From positions 570,329 through 634,328 of the forward strand of contig NW_001865053.1 in assembly GCF_000002865.3 (NCBI RefSeq): 64,000 bases of DNA. Direction: 5' to 3'. Positions 1-12,343 of this stretch are shown piece after piece. The notes below the pieces were generated by a model that saw only the letters and a list, made by a program, of their open reading frames with translations, made no database searches and had not been told where the DNA came from. This DNA comes from Monosiga brevicollis MX1. Taxonomy: Eukaryota; Opisthokonta; Choanoflagellata; Craspedida; Salpingoecidae. Within the stretch, counting starts at the first letter, position 1; every line of letters starts with the position of its first letter. The translations under genes were made by a program, and so were the position numbers.

Positions 1-806
1 ATAGGAACAATGATCCAGGCGATTGGGCAGGCTTGGCTATTGAGACGCACAGTGAAGTGTTGGGCTGAGCACCTCGGCTTACGATCCGGCCTACCGTAAA
101 CAAATGCCCAGACGAGGTTAGTGCGCGACTCCCGAAAAAAAAAAAAAAAAAATAAATAAATAAATAAAACAAAACAAAAACAAAAAAAATCAAAGAGTGG
201 TTCTGGCATGAGCCTGCGCAAACCGTCACACACCGCGCCGAGCGGCCACCAAATCAAGACAGGTTGATCCCACACGGACGTGTCCATCCCCATGGCTCGT
301 GGCGACCAGCCATCTATTGAAAGTCAAGCGCATGACTCGTCATGAGCAGCCTGGGTCGACGACAACTAGTGGTGTCAACAAAGGCTACCACATAAACTGA
401 CGGTTCAGACGGGGCGCGTGCCGCAACGACGGTGATCTGTGTGCCTGGAACGTTGTCCTAAGTGGTTGTCAAATGTGAAATGAGACCATCTGGCATGGGC
501 AAACCTTTGGTGCTGATGGGGACCAGAGCACACACACCCCTACCTGGCGAAAGTCGGTAGTTTCGGAGGCAATGGAAAGCACGGCAAAGTCTTCGTGCAA
601 TTCACAAGGTCGACCAGACGACCGTGCTTGCTGCACGCAGATCCAAGGCAATGAGTGCGAAAAGCGTCTGAGGTTTCTTCGGCCTGAAAAGGCTTGGATT
701 CGATAATACAAGGATACGTACCTGCTGCCCCACGATGCGAACGAGATCTGCTTGGAAGTGAGGACTCTTGCCCACAGGCAACTGATATCGATGTACATGG
801 TTGCTC

Positions 807-860
<54 letters not shown>

Positions 861-2572
861 TCGATGAAAGAAGGAGGCGCGGACACGCTGCTGTTGGACA
901 CGCACCGCAAACAAAATCCAACACAACAACAACAACCTCCGACCACCCCCCCCCCCCCCCCCCCTAAATAAAAGAAAAAACTGTGGTCTGGGCAGCCTAT
1001 CAAGTAGGCTTTGATTTTGGCCCCTCGCCCCGACTCACCGCGGTCCAGCACAAGACACTGCTTCCCTGTGCAAAGCGTGCGCCCAACCAAGCGCCATCGT
1101 TCATGCCAGGGGTGGGGATGGTGCACGCGGCAGCAAGGTCTGGCATGGTGTAAATCTGGAAATGGAGTGGCGGTCTCAATGTCAGCAGGATCGCGTGCCG
1201 GACTGGGCCGTGACGACGGTCGCAGAGAAGGGCAGACCTGAATTTCTTCCTTGGTCACAACCAGGAGGGTAGACTTGTTGTGAGGGTTCCAGGCAATGGC
1301 GCGCACACCGCGACAGCGCAGGCGCACGTAGTCCAGGGGCTGTGTCTCTCCTCCATGAAAAGTGCTGGCAATCATGAAAGGAAAGGTAAGGACTGAGTCA
1401 AACTAGTCAACGAAAAGAGGCTGACCATGGTCGAACCTGTGAGCTGCAGGGAAGAGGGCCAACACGCCCGAAGTCGTAACACCTGCAATGGCATCCAGGG
1501 CGCCTGCGGATTGTATCATTCCGTTTGAGTATGATGGGTGTAGACGCAAGCTGAGTGAGTTGGTGGGACTGCAACTAGGGCGAGCCCAAAAAGGGGAGCT
1601 TATCACATGCAGTATGCAGTGGCAGGGTGCAGGTGTAAAGCGAAGAGTGGCCCACCTTCGCCGTTGGCTATTTCGACATGGCAGCTGCAGGAGTACCACT
1701 CTGGCTGATCGGCTAGACTGAGGTGGTGGACAATGCTTCCTGAAGTAAGCTCAAGGATTGCAATATCATCAAAATGGCCTGCCAAGGCGGCAAAGTGTCC
1801 ATTGCCCAGCATCTGCACATGTTCCACATTGTCAATTCAATCATGAGGTGGTGGGTGGGTCAAGATGGATGTCAAAGAAATAACCGGACAAACAAATCTC
1901 ACCGTGACGCTGGTGCACGAGCCCTCGAGTAAATTAGGGGAGCTAGACACGACGCGACCGTCGCGAGGGTCCACCACAAAGATGGAGCTGGCATGGAGGA
2001 GGCATGACCAACGATGAGTGGGCTTGACGCAAAGGACAGGCGTGCTTGGAAGAGATGCCGCTCGTCTTACCCATCGGCTGTGGTGCACATGACTGCTGAC
2101 TCGCGCGGGCGGCCCTCCAGATCTGGATGATGGTCATACCAGCAGTCTGAGATGGTCACGACGGCATCTGTGCCCAAGATGACAAAGCTCAGGGGCACTG
2201 TCTGTGCCCGTGCGAGCAAGGTTGTGAAAAGAAGTGAGGCCACGAAAGCAAGGCTCAAACAAGTGCATGGCACTGCGTCGCTGAAGAGCGCTTAAAAGAC
2301 GCACCTGGTGTGCATCGGCATCGAGGGACCATGTACAGAGCTAAGAACGTCTCAGGCATCATGCAGGGGGAGGGGGCGAGGCGTGAGCATGTGGTTCCTG
2401 CCTCAAGACAGCGTGAAACTGGCTCCAATACCTGGCCAGTGTGGCTGCCAGTAATGATGAACTTGCGATCATGTGTCACGGTGAGGGCAGACACGCGATG
2501 CACTGGAGGCGTGGCCGCCCACAGTGTCAGGGGCACCTTCATGATGCTCGGCGGCGCAAAACCGTCTACCAT
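1..2572 (-). CDS. WD-repeat protein, WDR7/WDR72 (rabconnectin-3 beta)-like, 5' part
   Basis: Minus-strand multi-exon gene leaving the window at the left edge. The first exon probably starts at Met 2572. It reads VPLTLWAATPPVHRVSALT, then a TGSHTGQ turn and a gtattg donor. This matches the opening blade of WDR7/WDR72, which begins with LWG..AP.H.I and ends TG..GQ. Later exons look like further blades: SSIFVVDPRDGRVV near 1990, GHFAALAGHFDDIAILEL near 1780, and VRAIAWNPHNKSTLLVVT near 1290. Two more likely exons lie near 562-690 and 723-807, each ending in a good donor (gtaggg, gtacgt). In animals this family partners rabconnectin-3 alpha to assemble V-ATPase on vesicles. I could not see every blade or the full splice pattern, so membership in the WD family is firmer than the WDR7 assignment. 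Confidence 0.45.
809..857. repeat. (CA)n microsatellite
   Basis: About 24 CA units, in a likely intron of the WD-repeat gene. A run of about 19 C follows at 946-964. Open frames of His-Thr or Cys-Val across it are repeat artefacts. Confidence 0.95.
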
Positions 2573-3695
2573 GACATGTATGAGACGAGGCAAAGGAGCG
2601 GCAATAAGCAGGAACAAGAATTGCAACCCGGCACAGCGTGGCCAGAGGATGCTGCGCATGATGCACGCTCGGCCGGTGCTTGACTTCGTGTCTCCTCCAT
2701 TCTGGCGACGTACCTAAAGTGAACGATCAATGCACGCCACGTCTTACTGTCTTGACCCCGCCTCGTAACCACAACCCACCAACCGCGTATGCTTAGTCTC
2801 CTCAAAACAGCATCAAGAGCCAGAGTCCAAACACCCAAGTGACCCCCGAGCGACCGAGCAAAGGGCCAGTCCAGCCAGGCAGCAGGAGCAACTGTGTAGT
2901 GTGTGTGTGAGAATCTCTCTGTGTGTGAGAATCTCTCTCTCTCTTTCTGTCTCGCCTCTCTCTCCTCTCTCTCTCTTACCACTTCTCTCTCTCTCTCTTT
3001 ATTTCTCTCTGACCAAACCAATTCACTCTCTCTCTTCTCTCTGTCTGCTATCTGGTGTGTTTGCTTAAAATAACTTATACACCTTGGATCTAAATAAGCG
3101 TATTGTCATCAAATGATGTTTTTTTTCTTTCTTTCTCCTTTTGTTTTCCTCAAGAGTAGTGACGACGACGCGACGACGACGACGACGCTGCCGCTGACTC
3201 TCGGTGTTGTTGGTGAGTGCGTGTGCGGAGCTGTTGTAGGGGAGCTGTCGGGTGTCGAGGGGCTGGGGTTGATGCGGTGGTGGTGCATCTGAGGCGGAGG
3301 AGGGAGAGGAATGCCTGGTAGATGGTGTAAATCGTGGCAAAGGGCGGGGTTGCAACACCTGCGGGCTCATGTTTGCGATTGTTGTGGCAGAGTCTTTGAA
3401 CCTCCCGTCCTCTTTGAGCTCCCTCGCCTTGATCCCGTGCTTGCGGTATATGCTGGCCGTGTTTCCAGTAGCCTTGAGCACATCCAGTTGCTGTTCTCGC
3501 AAACAGGCGGCCAAGTCGGCGCCGTCTCTCCTGAAGCGCGGCCCACGGGACCGCCCAGCATCTGCACATGGTCTCATGTGTGGGTAATGCCCAGACAAAG
3601 TTTCGAGCCTTGGGCACTCGAGTGGCGACCACCGTTGCTCCTGTTGGATGCGCTCCCTTCTGTGGCTGTTTGATTTCTCGCCTTGCTCGACAAAC
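2573..3695. promoter_or_regulatory. Divergent intergenic region between the WD-repeat and Sema genes
   Basis: The two flanking genes are transcribed away from each other, so this 1.1 kb should hold both promoters and 5' UTRs. It contains a CT-rich tract at about 2920-3055, a T-rich stretch near 3119-3150 and a short GACGAC repeat at 3160-3187. No coding exon is convincing and no TATA box or defined operator was recognised. The role is inferred from gene orientation only. Confidence 0.4.
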
Positions 3696-6600
3696 ATGAA
3701 GAGACGTTCCTGGTCAGCGGCGGTCGTCCTCGGGGCCCTTGTGACGGCCCTGCTCACCGCCTCAGTACGTGCCATCACTTCAAACCCCCGGCATGCCGAC
3801 AGACACAGACATACACCTTATCTTCTTTCAAAGGCCCTGCGTCCGCTTGAAGCTCACCGCCACCACCGCTATCCTACCCTCTCTACAGCCCGTCGACGCA
3901 TACTCGACTGGGGTACCCGAGAGCGTGTGTGAGCTGGGTCTGATCCCTCGCTCACACGCCCCTCTGGAGACGCGCGAGCTCTCGGCAGTTCCCTTCAACA
4001 TTAGCCTCCAAGGCCTCAACACACACTTTATCATCGACGCCTACCACCCAGACACAACCTATGACCGTGCGGCCCGCCCTTACTCGCTTGCTCGCCCACC
4101 ATGCTTGGCCAACACGTTTCCAACTTACTGCCGTCATTTGCCCTCCTGACTGCTCAACCCTCCTGCCTGCTTGGGCCTTGTGGGAAAATGCAGTCAACCT
4201 GCGCTCCTTGACGCGTGAGCAACTCATGTCAGCCTGGCTCATCCACGATCTCTCCGGCTTTCCCAGCTTCCGTGAAGCCAATCGCACCGATCCCGGTACG
4301 ATAGGTGCATGCACGCGTCTTGTCATTGCTGTGTGTCTCCGGCACACCGGTGCTTCACCTCAACCCGTCATGTATGGCGCGTGTCGCGAACTTTGGCTCC
4401 AAGGACCTCCATCTTACCGCTGACATGATCTGCCATCCTAGATGCTGAGTTCCCCGATCTCGTCTCCAACTATCTTGCACCAGCGGATCAATTGCGCTGC
4501 AATGGATCAGCTGTTTCACATCGCGCCGAACCCGGGTTCTTGGATCGATCGCGCATGTTTCAATGGCTTCGCTTCTCCGTGCGCAGCCCTCCCGCGACCG
4601 AGGCGCCAGAACTGTGGCGCTTTCGCATCACCATGATGTTTATGCGTCCACAAGGCCTCGGCTATGAACTAACGCCCATCAATGCCACCACCAAGCTACC
4701 CCTTAACCAAGACAGTTTCATTGTCAAGTTTGTCGTGCCGCGCTATCGAGCCCCAGCTGCCCCGACATGCCTGACAGAGACTTCTTTGGTCTGCACCGTC
4801 TTGAATACTCGACGCCGATGCGACGCCGTCAAGCTGGCTCGCTGCTCGGGCCGCGTCCAAGCTGCCACCGAGCTGAATGACACGGTACTTTTCGGAACAG
4901 CTGACCATATTGTGGAGACCGACCCCACCATGACCAGTGTTCATCGCACCACCACCCACGACCTGGGCCTGGTGCAACATATTGACGTGGTACGCCTCGC
5001 ATCTCCAGTGGCTTGACAACACCAATTCCGCCTGTGCTGCACTTCACAGATTCTTTGCAACTTTGCGAGTGGCAGGTGGACCAGAACGACCCATTCGCCT
5101 GTGGCTTAGGTCAAGGGGTTCCAAGATGTCGCAACCTCCAGCTCAACTCATCCGACCTAGCGCTTGCCAACCCCTCTTGGATGGGAACAAGCGTCGTTCC
5201 CCGCATGGCCAATTACACGGGTGCCCTCCTTCGAAAAGGTGACCGCCTTTTTGTCGGACATAGCCTCAACGAGGTGCCCGGCTATCGAAACCCGGCCACG
5301 GTACTTGGCGAAGTTCGCATGCAGGATCGCTACACCAACTGGGTGTACAACTACAGCTTCAAGGACTCGTCCTCCACCTACCTCTTCAACAATCTTCATC
5401 GCTCCATCAACACGCAGGCCGATACACGTGGAGGGTGGATCTATCAACCGGGATCAACCACACCTTGGCGAATGTCCAACTTCCACGACATCTGGGCGCG
5501 CAACGGCTACGTGTACACCATCAGCACACTTTTTGACAATCTGTACCAAGTCTATCGCAACATTGCCACCCGCGTCTGCGAGGATGAGGGGTCAGCCGGC
5601 CCACCACGCGGTAACTACTACCGCAGTTTTGTGCGCACCGACGTGGTGTGTGCCAGCCCGGATGGGTCCTTCACCCTGGATACGCTGGTGTCTGCCCATG
5701 CTGCTCGCCAAGAGCCCGGTGCTGGTGTCGACCCCAACGTCTACACCCTTTTCACTGGGCCCACAGGATTTGGTATTTGCGCGTTCAACTACACGAACCG
5801 TAGCGGCATTGACTACGAGATGGCGTATCGCATTGACACGACTGCCAACCCCAGTTTCCGGCTCGGCCTCTTTGATGCCGTGCCCTTCAGCTGCGACCGT
5901 GACGACGTGCTTGCTCTCAATTTGTACCGGCTTCGCAATGAAGGGATGGACTCGGACCCCCTCCGCGATGGCTACGTTGGTTCCCACCCACCCCTCTTCT
6001 TTGAAAAAACAGCCAATAAGCCGCTCAAGTTGGCGACCATGACCCTACCCATGCCCGGAAATGGCTTCCTGGATCTGGTCGCTGTTCTCTTCAACAACGG
6101 TCGACTCAACCGTTATGCACTCTCCAATGCCCGCGACGCTCTCCGCCTTTATGAGTCTACCGACCTATCGCTGACAGGGACGCCAATGTCTTTGCAGGCC
6201 CTGCCCAAGCTACGCCGCTTGCTGGTTTCCAGCGACGAAGAAATACTCAACCTGCCGTTTGCTGGCTGCGAGCGCCATGATACGTGCAATGATTGCATGC
6301 ACAGCCTGCACCCGGCGTGTGGCTGGTGCTCGACCACTGCTACGTGCGCCACGTTTGAGGACTGCCAGCACAACAACAGTGCCTGGCGTTTGGCTCAAGC
6401 GAGTGCCGACGGCACCTGCCCCGCCACATTTGATCAAATCACGGTTGCAGTACAAGAGCGCGGTAACACGTCGCTCCTTGTGCATTACGAGGCCGGCTTT
6501 GCCGCTGCAGGCGCCGATTCCTCTGCAACAGATGTACACGTCCGCAGCTCAAGTATCTTGGTCAACGGAATGGTTTGGACATCTGTCAGCTGGAATCCCA

Positions 6601-7748
6601 ACGCCAGTACTGCCAGTGGCACCGCACTGGTCTCAAATCTGCAACCCGCTTTGACCTATCAGCTGCAAGTGGATCTGCACACCAACGGCGGTGTGGTGAG
6701 AGGAGAAACGGTGAATGCCCGGACCCGCATGGGTCGTCCATCAACGCCATTAAACCTGACCGCCACGGCGATATCCGCAACGGGCATCACATGGTCATGG
6801 CGTCCACCGCTTCAACCGCGTGGCAACCTCAGTCACTACGACCTTTGGCGCAACACTACGCGTCTGTGCTGCGCCGATGCGGACACGACGACGTTTACTG
6901 ACTCAGGGCTGACACCCTACACCCATTATGTGTACTCGCTAACCGCAAGCACAGTGGACGAGCAAGTTGAACTCACAAGCCCCAGTGCCGTGGCTTACAT
7001 CCAAACGCTGACCGCCGTGCCTCCACAAGCCGCTGTTCCAGTCGTATCTGCCATCACTTCATCATCTGTACGCTTCTGTTCCCTACCAACTATTGCTCCT
7101 ACTCACTGTTCGTACTGGGCCATGCATGACTGTTCAAGGGCACCCTCACCTTCACCTTGCTGACAGGCTATTCTGGCGTGGAACATGACTGCGGGGATCA
7201 ATGGTCCCATCACCAGTCATGAAGTCTATCTCAACAGCACACTCGTGTTCTCATCGGCCCTTGACCCCACGGCTACATCCTATTCTCTGGCTGGCTTGAC
7301 AGCGCAGACAGTCTATGCTGTGCGTGCACCCCGTCATTGACTATGCAGCTGGCCCTGGTATCTCTTCAACTCACAAAGCCACGTGTCATAGGCCACAATC
7401 GTCGCCCGCACAACTGCCGGTCCCGGGCTGCCATCCAGTGCCGCCATTTTTACCACGCTGCCCAAGGCCTTGCCGCAGGTCACCAACATCTCGGTCGCCG
7501 ACTCAGCGGAAGGTGCCAAGGTTCGTAGTGCTACTCGACCAGATGCTCCGAGTCTGCGCAAGAACGTATGTCCTTTCTTAGTATGATGTTTTTTCGTGGT
7601 GCATATTTGCTCAGATTGTCTGGGTGTCGCCGGACCCTTCTTTGAGCTCGGCCGTAGCGTTCGAGGTATGCAAACTCGCAACGATTCGTCGCGTCTTCTG
7701 ATATTTCAGGACCGTGGCAGAGCCGCCATGTTGTTCCGGGATGTGTTC

Positions 7749-7820
<72 letters not shown>

Positions 7821-10800
7821 GATTCAACGCCCCATGCTGATGAAGATTGTCAATGTAGGTGGTAGCGTCTTACAATAGTGGCAGCTGGGTGTCGCTGGGT
7901 ACCACTTTAAGCCCATCATTTATTGATACGGGCCGGCCTGCGTGCAGCGTCATCCAGTATCGGATACGTTTGGTGGGTTTAAAGCAACAAGGGCCGCTGA
8001 GCCCACCTGTGAGCCTGGCGAGTGAGCCTAGCGTGCCTTTGGCACCAGCTGCGCCCTACCTGGTGGGCACCGTCGTGCAGGGCAATGGCGTCCTGGCTTG
8101 GAATGCCACAGTGTGCGGCCTTGTGCGCTATGTGCTTCTACAACGCCTCAATGGAGGTGACTGGACGGAGGTGAGATGCGCCAGCCAGAGGTGGTTTGAT
8201 TGGTGTGGGAGGGGCTCAATGTGTTTTTAATCAACCCCTCCCCTCCCCACACTTTTCTTTTTGTTTGTTTTCGTTTGCATCGCTCATATCCTGGCCGGCC
8301 TGACTTGCCGAATGCGTTCGTGGGTGGATTTGCTGGACAAATTCGGCTAGGTCTGCTGCACCGGTTTGAATCGGTTGCGTCCGCTGTACGAGTTTTCTGG
8401 GCTGGCCTTGGGAGCGGGCGTCGAGTGGGCCCTGCGACTTCAAGTTGAACGCTTTGCAGTGCTCGAGTCATCGCCCACTAGTATCGCACTTGCCATGACC
8501 CTTCCTGACGTACCAACCCAAGTATGCATCTCAAACGCTCGCCGAGAAATGCATTCGTGCGCACTGATTGTTGCTTACCCTTCATGCACGGGCTTCCCCC
8601 NNNNNNNNNNNNNNNNNNNNNNNNNNNNNNNNNNNNNNNNNNNNNNNNNNTGTACTTAGCCGAGCTCACTGAGTGCAAGTAGTGTGGCAGCTACGTCGCT
8701 CCATCTACTTTGGACTGAACCAGCGCCTGAGGAAATGGTCCTCTCAACACACATTCAAAGGAACGGCAGTGCCGTGTGCTGCAACGAGCAGAACCAGTCT
8801 TCATTTGTAGACTCTGGACTAAATCCGTTCACCACATACAGCTATCGCCTGCGTCACCGCAATGCTCAGGGGTATGGTGCCTGGACTAATTTCTTTACCG
8901 TTCAGACGGCGCCTGCGCCGCCCTTGGACGTTCGCCCTCCAGAACTGGTGGCGGTAGGTTTTTTTCTCTTCATTTCTCCATCGTATCGCCGATCTGAACT
9001 TGTGCCCAGGCCAAAGCTACACTCCTTCATGACTCATTTACTGGCATGGATAGACGGGTCCCTATACGCTCGAGTTCCGCGTGCCGTTGGTATCAGAAAC
9101 GAGGGGCCCCATTCTCCTGCGCCGCGTGGATCTGTATGACGATGACCTGGATCAGGTTATTGCAAGCGTGACTTTGGATGCCACTCGCAATGCCTACTTT
9201 GAACAACTCGAAGCGGGTAAGCGTTGTGCTTGCTTGCGTGCTCGACCCACCAGCAGAAGCCTGCTCTCGCTCACGGCAATGCCCAACTTGCCAAATCAAT
9301 GTTTGAAATTTTTGAACTTTTTGTTCAAGCGCACGGCTACTATACACGATTCGTTGTGGCGGTGGATGCACTGGGCGTGCAAGCAACAACTAGTGGCAAC
9401 TCTATTGTCGCCTACACCGAGTACGACCGGACAAGCCGGCCCTTGGAGTCCAGCATCGTGTCATACAAACTCGATCGTGCCTTCAGCGAGACCCTCTATG
9501 ACGAAGCCAGCGGAGCCTTTTCAGCTTTGGCGCACGAAGTGAACCAGTCCATCACGGCGCTATTCTCATCCACGATTGGAGACCAACACGTGCGTCAAGT
9601 ACGTTTCAAGCCAGGCAGCATTGTAGTGGGCGTTCTTCTAGAAACAATGGCTGGGCCACCGCTAGAGACAGTTTTGACTCAGCTTCGGGCAGCAATCAGT
9701 GATGGGTCCCTCCAGAACGACATCAATACAGGCAGCTATGCACGGCTGCCAGACGACACGAATCTTGAGACTGCTTTTGGTGCACCAACAACCACGCCCG
9801 CGACTGTGCCTACGACTGCATCAACTTCAACTACCACAAATGTTCCTACTTCACGTTCTGACTTGCCCTCAGATTCCTCAACTTCCAAAAGCGCGACCTC
9901 GGCATCAGAGCCTGAATCCACCGCTACGGCGACGACAACAACAGTCGCCGCCACCACGACTACTACAACTACTACAACAACTACAACTACTACTACTACT
10001 ACTACTACTACGACAACTACTACACCGATGCCTTCAACCAGCTCAATACCCAGCCAGAGCGGAACCACCTCAGCAGTTGATACGACGTCACTACCAATGG
10101 GCAACGGGCAAACAGCGGGTAGCCAGAGCTCGCAGGCTGGCCTTGGCGGGCCTGCAGCCATTGCTGTGATTTGCAGCTTGGCTGTGGCCATTCTCATCTT
10201 GCTTGTGGTCCTGCTGGCTCAACGTCAACGTCTGAAACAAGCTACCTCCAAGGCGGGATTTGGTATGTTGTGTGCTGTCGCCTGACTTGCATGATGGTGC
10301 CTGTGTGTCCTCATTGCCTTTTTTTTCCCATGTGACCCGTCCTTTCTTAGCGGCCAACTTCACGTACACACCCTCAGCTTCGCCAGAGAGACCATCGTCC
10401 ATCGCGATGGCTCACTTTGGGTCCGAGCCTTCCATGGACTTGGTTGAGGAGCAGGCTGATTCGGGATATCTCCGCCTGGGAGGTGCTGATGAGAGCTTGC
10501 ACGAGGAGGAGGGAAATGCCAATCACGACCAGCCCTACATTCGCTCTGGCTCGCGCTCTTCTGTTCTCTCCAACAATTCTTTGCTAGAGGACATTGCTCT
10601 CACGGAACAGAAGCTCAACCAAGTTCATCGTATGCGGGCAAGCGGGCAAATGGTAGGTGCTTGATGATGACCAAAGGCGAAGCGGAAATGCTTGTTTGGC
10701 GGGGTCGTTGTTTGTTTGTTTGCTTCTTTCTAACTGAGCGTGCTGTGCCACAACTATGTTAGGATATCGCATCCGTTGACTTTTCGGCATCTAGCACAAT

Positions 10801-10825
10801 GAAGAGTCACTACCACCGCAAGTAA
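3696..10825 (+). CDS. Semaphorin-like receptor: signal peptide, Sema, PSI, FN3 repeats, SEA, TM, short tail
   Basis: Fifteen exons with fully agreeing phases: 3696-3764, 3889-4066, 4194-4295, 4442-4989, 5076-7067, 7167-7319, 7392-7565, 7615-7665, 7859-8170, 8351-8521, 8660-8953, 9054-9216, 9330-10262, 10351-10652, 10763-10825. They give about 1834 aa. Residues 1-23 are a signal peptide. A Sema propeller follows: TRVCEDEG, then YRSFVRTDVVCASPDG and YTLFTGPTGFGICAFNYTN match the family's RVC..D / SF.KA.L.C / VF.......CAF signatures. A Cys-rich PSI module lies near 696-745 (CERHDTCNDC, CGWCSTTATC). Six or seven FN3 domains run to about 1430. A SEA domain (about 1440-1540) contains the autoproteolysis-type PGSIVVGV. 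A Thr-rich mucin-like stalk, one TM helix (about 1676-1698) and a 135-aa tail follow. The tail has tyrosines (SGYLRLGG, QPYIRSGS) but no plexin GAP domain or kinase. Semaphorins guide cell movement through plexins; its role here is unknown. The assembly gap lies inside one intron. Confidence 0.88.
7751..7819. repeat. (CA)n microsatellite in an intron
   Basis: About 34 CA units between FN3 exons 7615-7665 and 7859-8170 of the Sema-like gene. It sits 39 bp upstream of the acceptor at 7858, so length variation could affect splicing. Confidence 0.95.
8601..8650. other. Assembly gap (50 N)
   Basis: Fifty N bases inside the intron 8522-8659 of the Sema-like gene. The flanking exons join in phase 0, so no missing exon is required, but a small extra exon in the gap cannot be excluded. 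Confidence 0.98.
9958..10024 (+). repeat. Threonine-codon tract (ACN)n in the Sema-like gene
   Basis: An in-frame run of ACT/ACA/ACG codons encodes the pure-Thr core of the juxtamembrane stalk. The interrupted codon mixture and retained frame suggest it is selected as a protein sequence, probably O-glycosylated, rather than a neutral microsatellite. Confidence 0.85.
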
Positions 10826-11451
10826 TCTAGCTCCCGCCCAATGAAGCGTGGGACCACCCTGCCATCTTAATCACGTCGTCTCTTTTGAGTTTTTGCATCT
10901 AATTACGGGCGAGTCCGCTTAATTGTGTCGAATGTCAAACCTCTTCCTTTTTTTAATTGAATCATGCAAACAAAATCGATTGAATTTTGTGGTAGTTTTG
11001 TGAAAATGCGGTATATTTATTCACCTTGAAACATCAAAGTTTGCCTCAAAATCAGATCGTTGCTGCCTCGGTCGCCCAGTCATTTCCTTACTCCCGCCGT
11101 CATGATAACTCTGTTGTGTGAAAAGATGAATTGCGTCGATTAGGAAAGATAACAATGTGAAAACCAGCGACAGAGGACAGTAAGACGGCGAACAAGGATT
11201 ATGAAAGAGGAGCCGTCCATCAATCCTACCAAGACACACACTCGGGTGTGTGCCAACGCAGAGCACTGGCCGCGCGAGGCTCAGCGGTAGCTCACATGAT
11301 TGACCACGAAGCATATACACGCACACACGCACGCACACACGCACACGCAAAGTAGAGGCTAATGTAGGATAAAAATTTTGAGAAAAGAGGCTGAGCACAT
11401 TGAGGCCGCGCGCTCGCCGGTTGAACGCAAGTGGAGAATGCTTGACGCGAC
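10826..11451. other. Convergent 3' region, no gene seen
   Basis: This lies between the stop codons of the Sema-like gene (+) and the W2-like gene (-), so it should hold both 3' UTRs. It is AT-richer than its surroundings near 10900-11020 and contains a short CA/CG-rich run at 11316-11349. No coding exon is supported. Confidence 0.5.
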
Positions 11452-12343
11452 TCAGCTAGAGCTTTCCGGGTCCGAGTCGTGGTGCTCCGGAACCTCAAGC
11501 AGGCGATGAATAGCGTCTTCCTCGTCCTCCTCGTCATCCGAGTCGGCGACAGAAAGGAACCATTCGGCAATGCCGTCGAGGGCCGAAGTCAAGGCGGCTG
11601 ACTCGGCGTCTGAGAGGTGCTTGGAGATGTTGCAGCCAAGCTTGTGCCAGCGCAAGACAATCGAGTCCTCGATGGCACCACGGCGGTAGAGGTCGGGAAG
11701 GAGACGCACGTAGACGGGAATGAGAGTTTCAATAGCATCCTGGATGCGACTGTCGTCGGCACTGCTGACAGAGTCATCACCAAAGAGAGGTGGAATGAGT
11801 CCCGACTCGTTGGAGGACGAGGAGGGATGGGCGGCTCCGCAGGCAAGGAGGGCAAGTTTGTTCATGGCCTCGCTCGAGTTGCGTTTGGCGGGCGCCGTGC
11901 GGTTATGGAACATCTTTTCAAGGCAATGGAAAAAGTTTTGTTGTGCACGAAGGTAGTTGCGGGCGGAGCGTCGTTGCTCCTTTTCGTGGGTGATGAGGTC
12001 TGTCAAAAAGTCGGTCATGTCGAGTAGTACGCTGGGTTCGATGACTGCAGCCCGAAACAGCGCGCGCACGCATTTGTTGCCACTATAGCCAAACCGCTCC
12101 TGGAGCGTCTGGATAGTCAGAGCGACCTGCTGCCCGTCGGCGTTGTGATCTATAACATGGCATATCGGCGCCATTATTGTGAGTGAGAGGGTGCGACGAC
12201 CGGGAGAGGAAGAGGGAGGTGCTGGCTTGGCACGGATTTTTAAGGCACGCACCGCGAATTGTTTCGCGAATCTCGAGCGACAGTCGTCGAGGGACAAAGT
12301 CGGTCTCGTCCATTCTTGTCGGTGTCGGCGGCGCCTGGGCCAC
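11452..12343 (-). CDS. W2-like (eIF5/eIF2B-epsilon C-terminal type) acidic protein, tentative
   Basis: Two exons with matching phase 1 (12343-12253 and 12149-11452) encode about 262 aa starting MAQAPPTPTR. The chain looks all-helical. Its C-terminal half ends LYRRGAIEDSIVLRWHKLG, then about 30 residues later AEWFLSVADSDDEEDEEDA. This resembles the end of W2 domains in eIF5, eIF2B-epsilon and BZW/5MP, where LYD...EE.IL.W precedes F..WL..AE and an acidic tail. W2 domains bind eIF2-beta and eIF2B and sit in translation initiation complexes. No eIF5 zinc finger, nucleotidyltransferase domain or MIF4G signature is present. A Ser/Asp-rich insert lies near residues 150-180. The assignment rests only on the C-terminal pattern, and a generic HEAT/ARM protein is an alternative. 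Confidence 0.5.

Noticed and set aside
469-967. Frames with Cys-Val or His-Thr repeats
   Set aside because: Translations of the CA microsatellite; likewise at 7596-7865, 24351-24858 and 48338-48595.
4990-5008. 19-bp intron gtacgc...ccag in the Sema gene
   Set aside because: Too short and out of phase; 4990-5075 gives phase 0 on both sides.
5164-6042. Alternative frame of about 290 codons inside the Sema exon
   Set aside because: Shadow of the real Sema frame; Thr/Ser/Arg-rich with no motif.
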